The notes beneath the pieces are model-generated. The model worked only from the letters and a program-made list of their open reading frames with translations. It searched no databases and was not told the origin of the DNA. From Actinomycetes bacterium (GTDB lineage Bacteria; Actinomycetota; Acidimicrobiia; Acidimicrobiales; Acidimicrobiaceae), in assembly GCA_021841935.1 (NCBI GenBank), contig JAKCDL010000009.1, positions 16,182 through 80,181 on the forward strand: a stretch of DNA of 64,000 bases. The letters are read 5' to 3'. Position 1 is the stretch's first letter, and each line of letters opens with the position of its first letter. Positions 53,567-63,004 of the stretch are shown here, piece after piece. Made by a program: the position numbers and the translations under genes.

Positions 53567-54450
53567 AGCTCGCCCCGTCTAGCACCGGTGATCTCGGTCG
53601 AGACTAAGCCAGCTTCGACCGCTCGCCTTCCAATTGCTAACCAACTTGCCACATCTAAAGCCTCAGGTCTCATAGCTCCATCGATACCCGCAGCGGTCAG
53701 AATCTCTAATTCGTCCCTCAAGGTACGTCGCACCATCTGTCGCCTATTTCCAAATGCCTTCTTTGCCAACAATAGTGCCATCTCAGTCTCGGCTGGGTGC
53801 ATATGACCTGGAAGACTGCGATCGCTTCTAAGTTCGATGATCGAAGATGTAACGTTTGGCTCTGGGAAGAAGACCGACGGAGGTACATCAAAGAGAATTC
53901 GGGCTGAAGCGAAGAAGGCCCTCTTGAGTGACGTAAACGAGCTGTTCCTATTACCAGGGTCACTACTTAACCGCTCAGCTACCTCTTTTTGAACCATAAA
54001 GACCGCTCTTTCGGCGACCCCTGCACTTTCGGAGATAATCTTTAAGATCAATGGAACCGAAATGTTATATGGGAGATTGCCGACGATTACCTTGGAACCA
54101 ATACCTCTCATAAAGTCGGCGTACTCGATATCGAGAGCATCGCCATTTACAATCGTGAGGTTTTCTACAGATCTCGCACCAGCCAGCTCCACTAGCTTCT
54201 TCGCGACAATGTCGTCCTTTTCTATAGCGACCACGCGATCTACAATGCTAACGAGATGAAGTGTCAAAGAACCGAAGCCAGGTCCTATTTCGACGATTGT
54301 TCCATCTTCAAAAGAGACGCTTGCGCTAGCGATCTTTCGGGCGAATGAGGGGTCAACTAGAAAATTTTGTCCAAGCGAACGCTTTGGCGACCCTCCATCG
54401 AGTCCTAGTAACTCTCGGATATCACTCTTAGTCAACCCGCGCTCAGACAA
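53563..54450 (-). CDS. rsmA: 16S rRNA dimethyladenosine transferase
   Basis: A 295-residue KsgA-type methyltransferase: SLGQNFLVD at the N-terminus, SAM-binding EIGPGFGSLT, catalytic NLPYNIS, and FFPEPNVTS in the C-terminal half. It dimethylates two adjacent adenines in helix 45 of 16S rRNA during 30S maturation. ATG 54450 gives the usual ~30-residue leader. It sits between the secreted barrel protein gene and ispE on the same strand. Confidence 0.94.
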   Translation of the reverse strand: MSERGLTKSDIRELLGLDGGSPKRSLGQNFLVDPSFARKIASASVSFEDGTIVEIGPGFGSLTLHLVSIVDRVVAIEKDDIVAKKLVELAGARSVENLTIVNGDALDIEYADFMRGIGSKVIVGNLPYNISVPLILKIISESAGVAERAVFMVQKEVAERLSSDPGNRNSSFTSLKRAFFASARILFDVPPSVFFPEPNVTSSIIELRSDRSLPGHMHPAETEMALLLAKKAFGNRRQMVRRTLRDELEILTAAGIDGAMRPEALDVASWLAIGRRAVEAGLVSTEITGARRGEL

Positions 54451-54566
54451 TCTCTATAACCCTATCCAAAGATCCAAAGCAATTAATCTAGCTTCCGGCA
54501 TTGAGTCAAAGGCAAATCCCACCCATTCCTGGGGTGGGATCTTTCAAACCTAACCCATCGAAACTC

Positions 54567-55190
54567 TTACCAAGAGATCGATACGTATATCAGGCCATTG
54601 CCCAGATAGGAGAGTTGACTAAAGACACTCGGAGACAGATCGACGATCCGACCCCCTACGTAGGGTCCATGGTCATCGACTACACAGTGCGCAACTGCAC
54701 CGGAGTAAAGGTCAGTGATCGTAAGTAATGTACCGAATGGAGCCATTAGGTTCGCACAGGTACCAGGGGCACTTCCATACCAGGAAGCTACTCCAACGAC
54801 ACGATGAGTTGGAGATTGAACAATTGGGGGCGGCGGAGGTGGGGGCGGAATCCTCTTATACCTTTGCGAATAAGGCAGATAAAGAGTGTTTACTCCGGTG
54901 TCATTTGTCACAGGAATTACTTGATCTGCGTCCGACAAAGTAACCGAACTTGAAGTAGCAACACTCGTGAATTGAGTAGTTATTGGAGCTACTTCAGCAC
55001 CGCTTATCGAAGTGAGTGACTCTGCTTTGAGCTCTTTTTGAATCTTGCTCCATCCCTTTTCAACGCTCGAGGTCGAGGCGTATGCAGGCATAGATGTAGT
55101 AGACATTTGGAGAAGTTGTAGAGATAACAAGGTTGTGCTAAGACCTATCGGCAATACGACCTTACTTCTCCAATTGCTTTGATAGGACAT
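54567..55190 (-). CDS. secreted double-psi beta-barrel (RlpA-like) protein in the rpfB position
   Basis: A 207-residue exported protein. A signal peptide (~15-35, VVLPIGLSTTLLSLQLL) is followed by a ~90-residue low-complexity region with a polyproline run (~115-122), and a C-terminal barrel domain (~130-207): GVASWYGSAPGTCANLMAPF, VDDHGPYVGGRIVDLSPSVF. This is the RlpA/G5-associated barrel found at the end of resuscitation factors such as RpfB. In Actinobacteria the gene between tatD and rsmA is usually rpfB; here the transglycosylase domain is absent. It probably binds or remodels peptidoglycan glycan strands. The aspartate of the DDHGP motif is intact. Confidence 0.82.
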   Translation of the reverse strand: MSYQSNWRSKVVLPIGLSTTLLSLQLLQMSTTSMPAYASTSSVEKGWSKIQKELKAESLTSISGAEVAPITTQFTSVATSSSVTLSDADQVIPVTNDTGVNTLYLPYSQRYKRIPPPPPPPPIVQSPTHRVVGVASWYGSAPGTCANLMAPFGTLLTITDLYSGAVAHCVVDDHGPYVGGRIVDLSPSVFSQLSYLGNGLIYVSISW

Positions 55191-55524
55191 TTGATTACCT
55201 CTCGTAACAACTGGATCGGATTGTGGTGTGTGTCTAGGGTTTTATGCTCAACTTTCTATAGGGTCGCAAAGATGCCGATGTAGCGGCACTTTAGTACGAA
55301 CTTGGCACTTGTTTTTATTTAGCTGCTGTCGATTTCCTTGACTTAGCTCAAATGGTTTTGGCGCAGTTGACTCAACCTATTAGGGAGCTGGCTGCTAGTT
55401 GCACTCTGGGGACGCACACCAAATTGACGGGGCATCCGCAACTTTGAAATATCTTATCATGAAGGGCGTATAAGAAAGTACTTTTACTGAATTTATATCT
55501 TTGACGTCGAATTTTGTGAACCGA
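55191..55524. other. 334-base leader region of the barrel-protein gene
   Basis: No gene is seen. On the minus strand this would be the promoter and a long 5' leader; a short GTGCCGCTACATCGGCA hairpin (around 55272-55288) is the only structure I note. I cannot match it to a known riboswitch by eye. Confidence 0.4.
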
Positions 55525-56325
55525 CTAAAGAGTCGGCAATAGCGAAAAAAAGGTGAGAGCATTTTGGGTAGTTGCTTTAGCAAACAAATCGACGTCAATA
55601 CCCTTCAACTTCGCTATAAAGTCTCCAGTTACCGAAACTAAAGATGGATTGTTTGGCTTTCCTCGAAATGGGGTGGGTGCCAAATAGGGCGCATCTGTCT
55701 CGACGATCATTCGATCAACAGGGCAGATCTTGGCTGCCTCTTGATTTTCAACAGATTTTTTAAAGGTAACAACTCCCGAGAAGGAGATGACCATGTTGTA
55801 GTCGAGCAACCTTTCTACCTCGCCAGGACCACCGGTGAAACAGTGGAGCACGAACCGATGATCTCTGAAGTCGTCTAGCACCGCAAAGGTGTCCTCCCAA
55901 GCATCACGAGTGTGTATGACTATCGGAAGGTCGTACTTAACTGCGCTCTCTATCTGGGCTACGAAGGCTTGCCGTTGTACCCGACGATCGCAGTAGTCGT
56001 AGTAGTAGTCAAGGCCACACTCGCCGATCCCCACTAAAAGGTCAGAGTGCTCCTCCTTGGTAGCGGCGATTAGTTCGTCAAATTGGAGGTAGTCGCCTCC
56101 TTCGACTTCGGCACCATCGTGGGGGTGGATGCCAAGAGTTGCACCCACTATAAGCTCTGGGTTGGACTCCTTTACTCGCCGAGCAACCATCGGTGACCTT
56201 CTTGAGGTCTCCATAGTCGTTCCAATGTTAATAAGCCCATAGACATTACGTTCGCGAAGCTTTTCATTCAGGTCGCTCGTATCAACGTCAGCCTCAAGGT
56301 GGCAGTGAGAGTCAAACCAAGTCAT
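55525..56325 (-). CDS. tatD: TatD-family metal-dependent DNase
   Basis: A ~266-residue TIM-barrel hydrolase: DSHCHLEADV (metal His-x-His), GIHPHDG, VGIGECGLDYYY with the metal Glu, PIVIHTRDAW, HCFTGG and VETDAPYLAP. It acts as a 3'-5' exonuclease in DNA repair or RNA quality control. I chose ATG 56325, with GAAGG upstream; TTG 56340 overlaps the metG stop. It follows metG, as in most Actinobacteria. Confidence 0.93.
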   Translation of the reverse strand: MTWFDSHCHLEADVDTSDLNEKLRERNVYGLINIGTTMETSRRSPMVARRVKESNPELIVGATLGIHPHDGAEVEGGDYLQFDELIAATKEEHSDLLVGIGECGLDYYYDYCDRRVQRQAFVAQIESAVKYDLPIVIHTRDAWEDTFAVLDDFRDHRFVLHCFTGGPGEVERLLDYNMVISFSGVVTFKKSVENQEAAKICPVDRMIVETDAPYLAPTPFRGKPNNPSLVSVTGDFIAKLKGIDVDLFAKATTQNALTFFSLLPTL

Positions 56326-56329
56326 TTTG

Positions 56330-57847
56330 TCAGCCTTCAATTCTAGGAAAGAGGGGGGCCGCCTTCTCGATTATCGAGCCACCAACGTAGCGTCCGACCT
56401 CTAGTTCACTAACGAAGTTACCTTCGATAACTTTCGCATCTACTCCGATTGCCTCGAGTATCTTAGGAGAGGCACTTACTAAAACCGGTGAAAGCGCTAC
56501 CGCGGCCAACCGAATTATCTCAAGAAGGTCACCTAGTATCGAGGAGAGTCTCTCTGGATCCTTCTCTTTCCACGGAGCATTCTCTTCAATGAGAACGTTT
56601 GCATATCGAACCATAGCAGCTATCTCCTCTAGAGCCTTAGAGGTCAGATAGCCGTTCATGTGATCTTTAAACGAGGAGATGTGGCCATCGAGAACTGCCC
56701 GATCTGCTATCTCCCCGCTATAGCCCGGTGTAACACCACCTAAGTTTCGAAAGACGATGTTGGTAACGCGAGAGAGCAGGTTACCAAGGTTATTGGCTAG
56801 TTCAACGTTGTACCTTTGTTCTAAGGCTTCAAGGGAAAAGTCTCCATCTGATCCAAGAGAGTACTCTCGCATCAAATAGTACCGAACGGCATCAACTCCG
56901 TAGATCTCAGAGAGCGACACAGCATCTACACCGTTGCCCCCCGATTTAGCCATCTTCTCACCCTTTACGAGTAGCCAACCGTGGACCAGAACCTGCCTTG
57001 GGGGTCTAAGTCCGGCAGCCATCGTCATAGCTGGCCACCATACGCAGTGAAATCGTTGGATATCTTTGCCGATCAGGTGGTGGGAGTTCTCCCATCTCGC
57101 CTCAAACAAAGGGTCATCCGAACCATATCCGATGGCAGTCAGATAATTAATCAGTGCATCGAACCATACGTAGCAGACGTGGCTCTCATCCCAAGGAAGT
57201 GGGATTCCCCATTTGAGCGATACTCTTGAGATCGATATATCCTCAAGGCCACCTTTGACGAAGGCAGCCGACTCATTCTTTCTAAAGTCAGGAAATACAG
57301 AGTCATCTACCTCTTCATACCACTTAGTGATCGCCTCGGTGAAGGCCGACAATTTAAAGAAGTAATTCTCCTCCTCCATAACCGTGAGTGGCCTCTTGTG
57401 CACGGGACAATTCGAATCTATCGCTTCGGTAGCGGTGTAGTAGGATTCACACGAGACGCAGTAAAGTCCCTCATACTTACCCTTGTAGATATAGCCGTTA
57501 TCGTAGACAGCCTGCAGGAACTTTCTTACCGCAACACTATGGCGCTCTTCAGTAGTACGGATAAAGTCGTCGTAACTTATGTGAAGACTAGCCCAAGTCT
57601 CCTTGAACTTATTTGCATAGCTGTCTGTCCAGTCGCCGACGTCCATACCGGCCTTGGCAGCTGAGTCAGAGATCTTTTGACCATGTTCGTCTGTGCCCGT
57701 CAGATACAGGACCCTCTCACCGAGGCCCCTGTGCCACCTAGCAAAGACATCTGAGTTGATCATGGTATAGGCGTGGCCGAGGTGGGGTGCATCATTTACG
57801 TAGTAGATAGGGGTAGAGATGAAGTACTCAGATGGCGCGCTGGTCAC
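56330..57847 (-). CDS. metG: methionyl-tRNA synthetase
   Basis: A 505-residue class I synthetase with HLGH (for HIGH) near residue 21, EKMAKSGGN (for KMSKS), and a zinc knuckle CVSCESYYT...CPVH near residues 128-150. It charges tRNA-Met. It is the short form, lacking the C-terminal tRNA-binding dimer domain, as in other Actinobacteria. It starts at GTG 57847 and lies directly upstream of tatD. Confidence 0.95.
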   Translation of the reverse strand: MTSAPSEYFISTPIYYVNDAPHLGHAYTMINSDVFARWHRGLGERVLYLTGTDEHGQKISDSAAKAGMDVGDWTDSYANKFKETWASLHISYDDFIRTTEERHSVAVRKFLQAVYDNGYIYKGKYEGLYCVSCESYYTATEAIDSNCPVHKRPLTVMEEENYFFKLSAFTEAITKWYEEVDDSVFPDFRKNESAAFVKGGLEDISISRVSLKWGIPLPWDESHVCYVWFDALINYLTAIGYGSDDPLFEARWENSHHLIGKDIQRFHCVWWPAMTMAAGLRPPRQVLVHGWLLVKGEKMAKSGGNGVDAVSLSEIYGVDAVRYYLMREYSLGSDGDFSLEALEQRYNVELANNLGNLLSRVTNIVFRNLGGVTPGYSGEIADRAVLDGHISSFKDHMNGYLTSKALEEIAAMVRYANVLIEENAPWKEKDPERLSSILGDLLEIIRLAAVALSPVLVSASPKILEAIGVDAKVIEGNFVSELEVGRYVGGSIIEKAAPLFPRIEG

Positions 57848-58001
57848 TAATGATGCCCTTCAGTTGAAATCGGTACTTTAACAATCTAAAACAATGCAGC
57901 TAAAAATGGTTACTCATCGAACTTTATAACTTCGTTCCTCTAACCTCGCGGCACAGATCAGGGAGACACTAAGTCACAAGGTAGAGTCTATTTCCTCATC
58001 G

Positions 58002-58454
58002 CTATCCAGGTTGGCTGACCATAAGAACGAAGGCGACCACCACTAACAACTCAACCCCCACAATCGCCTTTTGGATCCCAACCAACGTCTTTGCATCGAT
58101 CTTTTCATCGTCGAAGAGAGCCCTTCGGATCAACGCCTCTTTGGGCCAAATACCTATCAGACATAGCCCGTATGCGATCAAGTAAGAGGTTACGGCTCCT
58201 TGAAACCAAAGATGGCTATAAAAGTTCGAGTTAGGGCCAGCTAAGAACATGAGAGTTACTCCCAAGGCCAAGGTAAGCGGGATTACAACCTTTGAAAGCG
58301 CCCTCCCCTGTCGAAAGAATGCAATACCCTCCTCTTCCTTGCGGGCCAACTTTGGAAGGTAAAGTCCCCCAATCGCAACGCTACCGAATCCTAAAACTGC
58401 GCTTGCCGCATGTAGAAGCAAAAACACCACGTACAAGGGGGCATTAGGATTCAA
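58002..58454 (-). CDS. hypothetical membrane protein (DUF2269-like)
   Basis: A ~150-residue protein with four membrane segments (~6-30, 50-68, 78-98, 118-145). The pattern LYVVFLLLHAASAVLGFGSVAIGG resembles DUF2269-type integral membrane proteins, of unknown function. I chose TTG 58454 since GGAGGTGG lies directly before it inside the cysteine desulfurase gene's end; the frame extends to 58466. It overlaps that gene, so it is coupled. Confidence 0.7.
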   Translation of the reverse strand: MNPNAPLYVVFLLLHAASAVLGFGSVAIGGLYLPKLARKEEEGIAFFRQGRALSKVVIPLTLALGVTLMFLAGPNSNFYSHLWFQGAVTSYLIAYGLCLIGIWPKEALIRRALFDDEKIDAKTLVGIQKAIVGVELLVVVAFVLMVSQPG

Positions 58455-59577
58455 CGCCACCTCCAAGGGGAGCTAGCTTGAGGTATGCCCGGTTTACTAT
58501 CTGGCTCGCCTCGTCCACCTCATCTGTAGTTAGATCCGGTGAAAAGGTAAAGCGCAGTGCGCTGCGAGCAAGCTTTGGCTGATAACCAAGAGCTAGAATA
58601 ACGTGGCTTGGATCGAGCGCCCCTGAGGCACATGCTGCCCCACCAGATGCATATACCCCCATCGAGTCGAGAAGAAACAGCATCTCTTCGTTCACCGTCC
58701 CGGGAAAGAGCAGATTAGAGATAGCCGGTGATCTCGGAGTATCAGATGAAATAGTGGCCATGATTCGACTATCGCTTGCGAGAACCGAATCTTCGAAACG
58801 ATCTCGAAGGGCTTGCACCTTTAGATAGCTATCATTAGTCTTCAACGAGGCTTCAGCAAGGGCGAACGACGCAGAGACTGCACCTGCCAAATTTACTGTA
58901 CCTGGTCGAATATCTCGCTCTTGGGCCCCGCCAAGCATAAGCGGCTTAACTTTGGCACCTTCACGTACGAACAAAATTCCCACACCCTTAGGACCGCCAA
59001 ACTTATGTGCCGAGAGGGTAAAGAGGTCGCAATTTGTAATCAGAGTCTTCAAATCGAAGTAGTTAGCACTTTGAACCCCATCGCTGTGAAAGAGTGCTGA
59101 GGTGTACTTCTTCACCATTCCGCCCAAGATCTCAACGGGATTTATGACTCCAATCTCATTGTTGACCGCCATAATAGAGACGAGTTTCAGGTGATCGCCA
59201 TTCTCTTTCAGCAACCTTCTAAATGCATCCCTATCGATGGTGCCGTTGCTAGTGACAGATAGGACACTCGCCTTTCGGGATAGAGCCGGCGCTAAAACCG
59301 CCTTGTGCTCAATTGCAGTCGTTAGGATATCGCCCTCAACATTCAATGCGATGTTGTTAGCCTCCGTTGCAGAGGCTGTGAAGTAGATTTCAGATGGCGA
59401 CACTCCAAGTACAGAGGCTACACGCTCCCTAGCACCATCTAATTCTGCGAGTGCTTCACGCGAGTGGCGGTGGTTACCCTGTGGGTTGCCAATATAGTTA
59501 CTCGCAATTCGAAGATACTCTAAGAGTGCCACTTCGCTCATCTTCGTAGTCGATGCATAGTCTAGATAAATACCCAC
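58444..59577 (-). CDS. cysteine desulfurase (IscS/NifS family)
   Basis: A 377-residue PLP enzyme: LDYASTTKMS at the N-terminus, ATEANNIAL, the Schiff-base lysine in SAHKFGGPKG, and the persulfide-carrying Cys in GGAACASGALDPSHV. It supplies sulfur from cysteine for Fe-S clusters and tRNA thiolation. No iscU or mnmA lies next to it in the window; the close gene order with rsmI and metG is the only context. Group I/IscS-like proteins are the best fit by length. Confidence 0.92.
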   Translation of the reverse strand: MGIYLDYASTTKMSEVALLEYLRIASNYIGNPQGNHRHSREALAELDGARERVASVLGVSPSEIYFTASATEANNIALNVEGDILTTAIEHKAVLAPALSRKASVLSVTSNGTIDRDAFRRLLKENGDHLKLVSIMAVNNEIGVINPVEILGGMVKKYTSALFHSDGVQSANYFDLKTLITNCDLFTLSAHKFGGPKGVGILFVREGAKVKPLMLGGAQERDIRPGTVNLAGAVSASFALAEASLKTNDSYLKVQALRDRFEDSVLASDSRIMATISSDTPRSPAISNLLFPGTVNEEMLFLLDSMGVYASGGAACASGALDPSHVILALGYQPKLARSALRFTFSPDLTTDEVDEASQIVNRAYLKLAPLGGGVES

Positions 59578-59611
59578 AACAACAATTTAGCGAAGAAGTC
59601 GCTAGCCTTGC

Positions 59612-60484
59612 TTACGCCCTCCTCAGAAGGTCGTAGACTTCACCCCTCTCCATCTTTAGGACCTTCGATATTCTCTTTGCCTTTTCCGATGTCGTCAAAT
59701 CAGCATCGACAATCAAATCAAAGACCAACTGTGCATCTGAAACACCCTCTTTAGCGCTCTCGATAGCCATTGCATCAATCGAAACCACAAACTCTCCTCT
59801 AGGTTCGGTAGTTTCAAAGTGATCTATGACCTGATCTATCGAACCTTCCACCACCTCTTCGTACAACTTGGTCATCTCTCTGACAACCGAAAGCGAGACG
59901 ACACCAAGTTCAGCAAGGAGAGGGAGGATCTTTCTCAAATCATGCGGTGCAACATAAAACACGACTCCATAATCGAGAGATTTTGCACCCTTTAGAATCT
60001 CTGCGATCTTCGCTTTGGTGTTGGGGATGAATCCAACAAATACGTATCCGCCCGATATCGTCCCGCTTAGGGCAACTGCCGCCGACTCAGCCGTTGGTCC
60101 TGGTATCACCTTTACTTGAAATCCCGCTGCACGCACCCGCGGAGCTATCGTTGAACCTGGGTCCGATATAGCTGGCATACCAGCATCGGAGACGAGGGCT
60201 ACTTTGGAACCAGATGCAAGGTAACTAATGACCTTTTCGATTGAATCGTCGATTTCAAAGGGCGAAAAGCGCTCTAATTGCCTCTTCTCCAATCCGACCT
60301 GGCGAAGAAGCGATGAGGTAACACGAGTATCTTCCGCGAAGATAACGTCGACCGAGGATAAAATCCATCTTGCGCGATAGCTCAGATCACCCAAGTTGCC
60401 AATGGGAGTTCCGACCAAGTAGAAGGTAGAGGAAATAACTTCCTCAGCGCCTGTGCTCAACCACTTCCAAGCGTCGTTTGACAA
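59612..60484 (-). CDS. rsmI: 16S rRNA 2'-O-ribose C1402 methyltransferase
   Basis: A 290-residue tetrapyrrole-methylase-fold enzyme: FYLVGTPIGNLGDLSYRA, AEDTRVTSSLL, ALVSDAGMPAISDPG and VIPGPTAE are the family signatures. It methylates C1402 in the 16S decoding centre together with RsmH. It starts at TTG 60484 with AGGAG seven bases upstream. The C-terminal ~40 residues form the small helical domain typical of the family. Confidence 0.95.
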   Translation of the reverse strand: MSNDAWKWLSTGAEEVISSTFYLVGTPIGNLGDLSYRARWILSSVDVIFAEDTRVTSSLLRQVGLEKRQLERFSPFEIDDSIEKVISYLASGSKVALVSDAGMPAISDPGSTIAPRVRAAGFQVKVIPGPTAESAAVALSGTISGGYVFVGFIPNTKAKIAEILKGAKSLDYGVVFYVAPHDLRKILPLLAELGVVSLSVVREMTKLYEEVVEGSIDQVIDHFETTEPRGEFVVSIDAMAIESAKEGVSDAQLVFDLIVDADLTTSEKAKRISKVLKMERGEVYDLLRRA

Positions 60485-60659
60485 CTCTTCATCTCCTAAT
60501 AGCGCTGGACTTTTGCTTCACATTGCCCTGTTGGTGAAGCCAATTATGGAAGCCTACCCCAACATATGGCCTCGCCTCTCCTAATTGCAACGGAGGTATC
60601 GGCTATGACCACCTTCGTCGAAGGTGAGAAAAACAACCGACTATTCGACCCGGAACATA

Positions 60660-60989
60660 TCACTCTATGACTTCAAAGATATCGCCGAGTGCTAGCCGAG
60701 AGTGCTCTGCGATCTTTTGAGGAACTATGAAAGTCTCCTTCATCGCAATTACGAGAATCGGAAGAATCCCCGGACGGTGATAGCGAAGCGAGGTGATCGA
60801 GCCGTCTTTCCCTAAGCGAACGATAAAGACTCCAAAATCTAGGCGTAAAGCTAGCAAAATCGATCCTCTGCGTAAGAGGGTCGACTCATCTCCACCAAGT
60901 TCACCCCGATCTTTGATGACCAAAGTCAGCCGACGTGATGAGCGATGTAGACTTGAGATAACGTGATCAGATCTAACCAACCAAGCCAT
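60660..60989 (-). CDS. DUF192-like small protein
   Basis: A 109-residue protein that fits the DUF192 pattern in the middle and end (a hydrophobic FGVFIVRLGKDGSIT core and the terminal HSRLALGDIFEVIE), though the usual cysteine/histidine features near the N-terminus are not evident. DUF192 proteins are small beta-barrels of unknown function, often secreted; no signal peptide is seen here. ATG 60989 is preceded by GGGAGG. It is transcribed towards rsmI after a 175-base gap. Confidence 0.6.
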   Translation of the reverse strand: MAWLVRSDHVISSLHRSSRRLTLVIKDRGELGGDESTLLRRGSILLALRLDFGVFIVRLGKDGSITSLRYHRPGILPILVIAMKETFIVPQKIAEHSRLALGDIFEVIE

Positions 60990-61153
60990 AAACCTCCCTT
61001 CTCACTCGCCTATATGAAATAGTTACATCAGTGAACAGATAGCAATTTCAAGCGCCCTCTCGAACTAAATCTATCGCCTTGTAGCTAGCCTTAGACATCA
61101 CATCTGCTAAGCAACCTAGCCTTCCCGAGGCAAATCAATCCGAGAATGCTAGT

Positions 61154-62896
61154 TCACAGGAGGCCATATAGATCAGGGTGACGACGACGCATGTAACCCT
61201 TTTCGACTTGAAGACGAAATTTATGGCCAAGAAAGTCGACTCCCACATCGATACTTCGGCTATCACGCCCAAAAATAGCTTCGTTGTATGGGAAGGTCCA
61301 GTAGTCGCTTCCAAATACCCCACTCTGTCGAAGTATCTTCGACCCCTCCCCTTCATCTACCAAGTCATCACGCAAAAGGGCAATGATCGGAGTTGAGTTT
61401 TCACCGGCCCGTTGACGCACGATCGAAAAGTTATACGTCTGTGGACCCCACTTCTCGTAGGGGGGAAGGTCAATCTTTGATGAGGGCCTTGGAGTAAGTG
61501 GAGAGATCTCAGATTCATCTCCTACAAGAAATATAAGATCTGCACCCTCTAGGGCGACGACTCTCGTCTCGATAAATTCACTAAAGCTACGGGTATCGAC
61601 CACACCGACCGAAAGCGTCAAAGCACTATCCGAGGCTACTGCTTCTTCGCCAACTTGAGCAAGATGTACCTCTCGAACCTCTCCACATCGCAGGAGGTCC
61701 CACTTCCCGCCGTAAAAGATACCAATGCCTCTATCACCATCAAGGTCAACTTGTGTGGCACCTATAAATATTGCCCTACCACCTAGGCCGTCTCCAATCG
61801 ATCGTTGCTCATTATCTGGGCGCAAGCTATCAACTTGCATGGAGGAGCCATCGACCATCGATGCTTCAAGTGCATCGAAAGCGCTTTCGATCGAGGTCTT
61901 TCCATCACCGCCAATCACTGAGATGACCCCAATGGTTGGGTTATCAAACGTTACATCACCCTTGGAAAGGGTTAAGGCTTGGCCCTCTTGTAGCAGCTTT
62001 GGCCAATTTGCTGAAGCAAGTTCGTCGTGCCCATCAAAGATGAACAATTCAATCTCGACGTCGCTAGAGATTGGAGTCGGCCTCAGAGCTCGCAATTTCA
62101 GCTCTCCTCGAGAAAAGGTCTCCGTTCCCAAGAATAACCTCTGTTCAATCCTCCTAAAGGGTCGCCTACCCGCCTGAAGGTCTGCACTTACGAGCCCCGA
62201 TCCAGTGTCAATAGCTGCCAAGATAGAACCATCTGGTGCGATTATCGACGAACCGCCTGAGAATTGAACACCCTCTTCAACACCTGAAAGATCTGCACAA
62301 ATCAGGCTTGCGCCGCTTTCAATTGCTCTAGCCCACCAGTTCATCGATGGTGCCTTTTCATCTACCCAGGCAGTCGGGAGACAGATGATGTCAATTGGAG
62401 TGGTCAATCTGGAGTAAGCGACCTCTGGAAATTCGATATCGGCGCAGATGACTACCCTAACCCTTAATCCTTCAACGTCAAAGTCAAGTGGAGCCATACC
62501 TCCACTACTTGCCCAAAGTGAATCAGCGACGTAGAGGTGACTCTTACGGTAGCATCCAACGATTCCATCCTCATCTACGACGACGGCGCTATTGTAGAGA
62601 AGCCCCGTAGAGGTGTCTGATTCAATCATTCCGAATACAACCTTGGCCTTGCTCCCACGAAGGTGCGAGATGATCTCGGAAGTCGTCTCGCCGGTAACAA
62701 ATTCAGCATATGAAAGCGCATCTCTACGATCTTGGTGAAGGTAGCCAGTCTTAAATAACTCGGGCAGCACGATTAGAGAAGAACCCTCCTCGACCGCTCT
62801 CGATAGGTACGCCATTGCAGTTGCCATGTTGGCGTCAGGATCGCTAGATCTTTGTTCGATCTGAATTGCGCTAACCCTCATAACATTCGACTCCAT
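61154..62896 (-). CDS. tandem nitrilase-superfamily protein (second copy degenerate)
   Basis: A 580-residue protein. Residues ~1-270 are a complete carbon-nitrogen hydrolase domain with the Glu46, Lys118 and Cys151 triad (LPELF, CYRKSHLY, VVICADIEFPE). Residues ~300-580 repeat the fold in hydrophobic pattern (GVISVIGGDGKTSIESAFDAL; the end MRRRHPDLYGLL is the typical nitrilase C-terminus), but the triad is not recognisable. Members hydrolyse amides or nitriles or transfer amide groups. The fusion may form an internal pseudo-dimer. ATG 62896 follows GAAGGGA; M6 at 62881 is an alternative. The substrate is unknown. Confidence 0.82.
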   Translation of the reverse strand: MESNVMRVSAIQIEQRSSDPDANMATAMAYLSRAVEEGSSLIVLPELFKTGYLHQDRRDALSYAEFVTGETTSEIISHLRGSKAKVVFGMIESDTSTGLLYNSAVVVDEDGIVGCYRKSHLYVADSLWASSGGMAPLDFDVEGLRVRVVICADIEFPEVAYSRLTTPIDIICLPTAWVDEKAPSMNWWARAIESGASLICADLSGVEEGVQFSGGSSIIAPDGSILAAIDTGSGLVSADLQAGRRPFRRIEQRLFLGTETFSRGELKLRALRPTPISSDVEIELFIFDGHDELASANWPKLLQEGQALTLSKGDVTFDNPTIGVISVIGGDGKTSIESAFDALEASMVDGSSMQVDSLRPDNEQRSIGDGLGGRAIFIGATQVDLDGDRGIGIFYGGKWDLLRCGEVREVHLAQVGEEAVASDSALTLSVGVVDTRSFSEFIETRVVALEGADLIFLVGDESEISPLTPRPSSKIDLPPYEKWGPQTYNFSIVRQRAGENSTPIIALLRDDLVDEGEGSKILRQSGVFGSDYWTFPYNEAIFGRDSRSIDVGVDFLGHKFRLQVEKGYMRRRHPDLYGLL

Positions 62897-63004
62897 TCGT
62901 CCCTTCGACTCATAATAACGAATGAAAGCGAAAAGCTCGAATTCAAATAAAAGATGTAGCGGTATCCAAGAGGCGACTCAAATCGTCCTAAGTTGTATCT
63001 TCGG

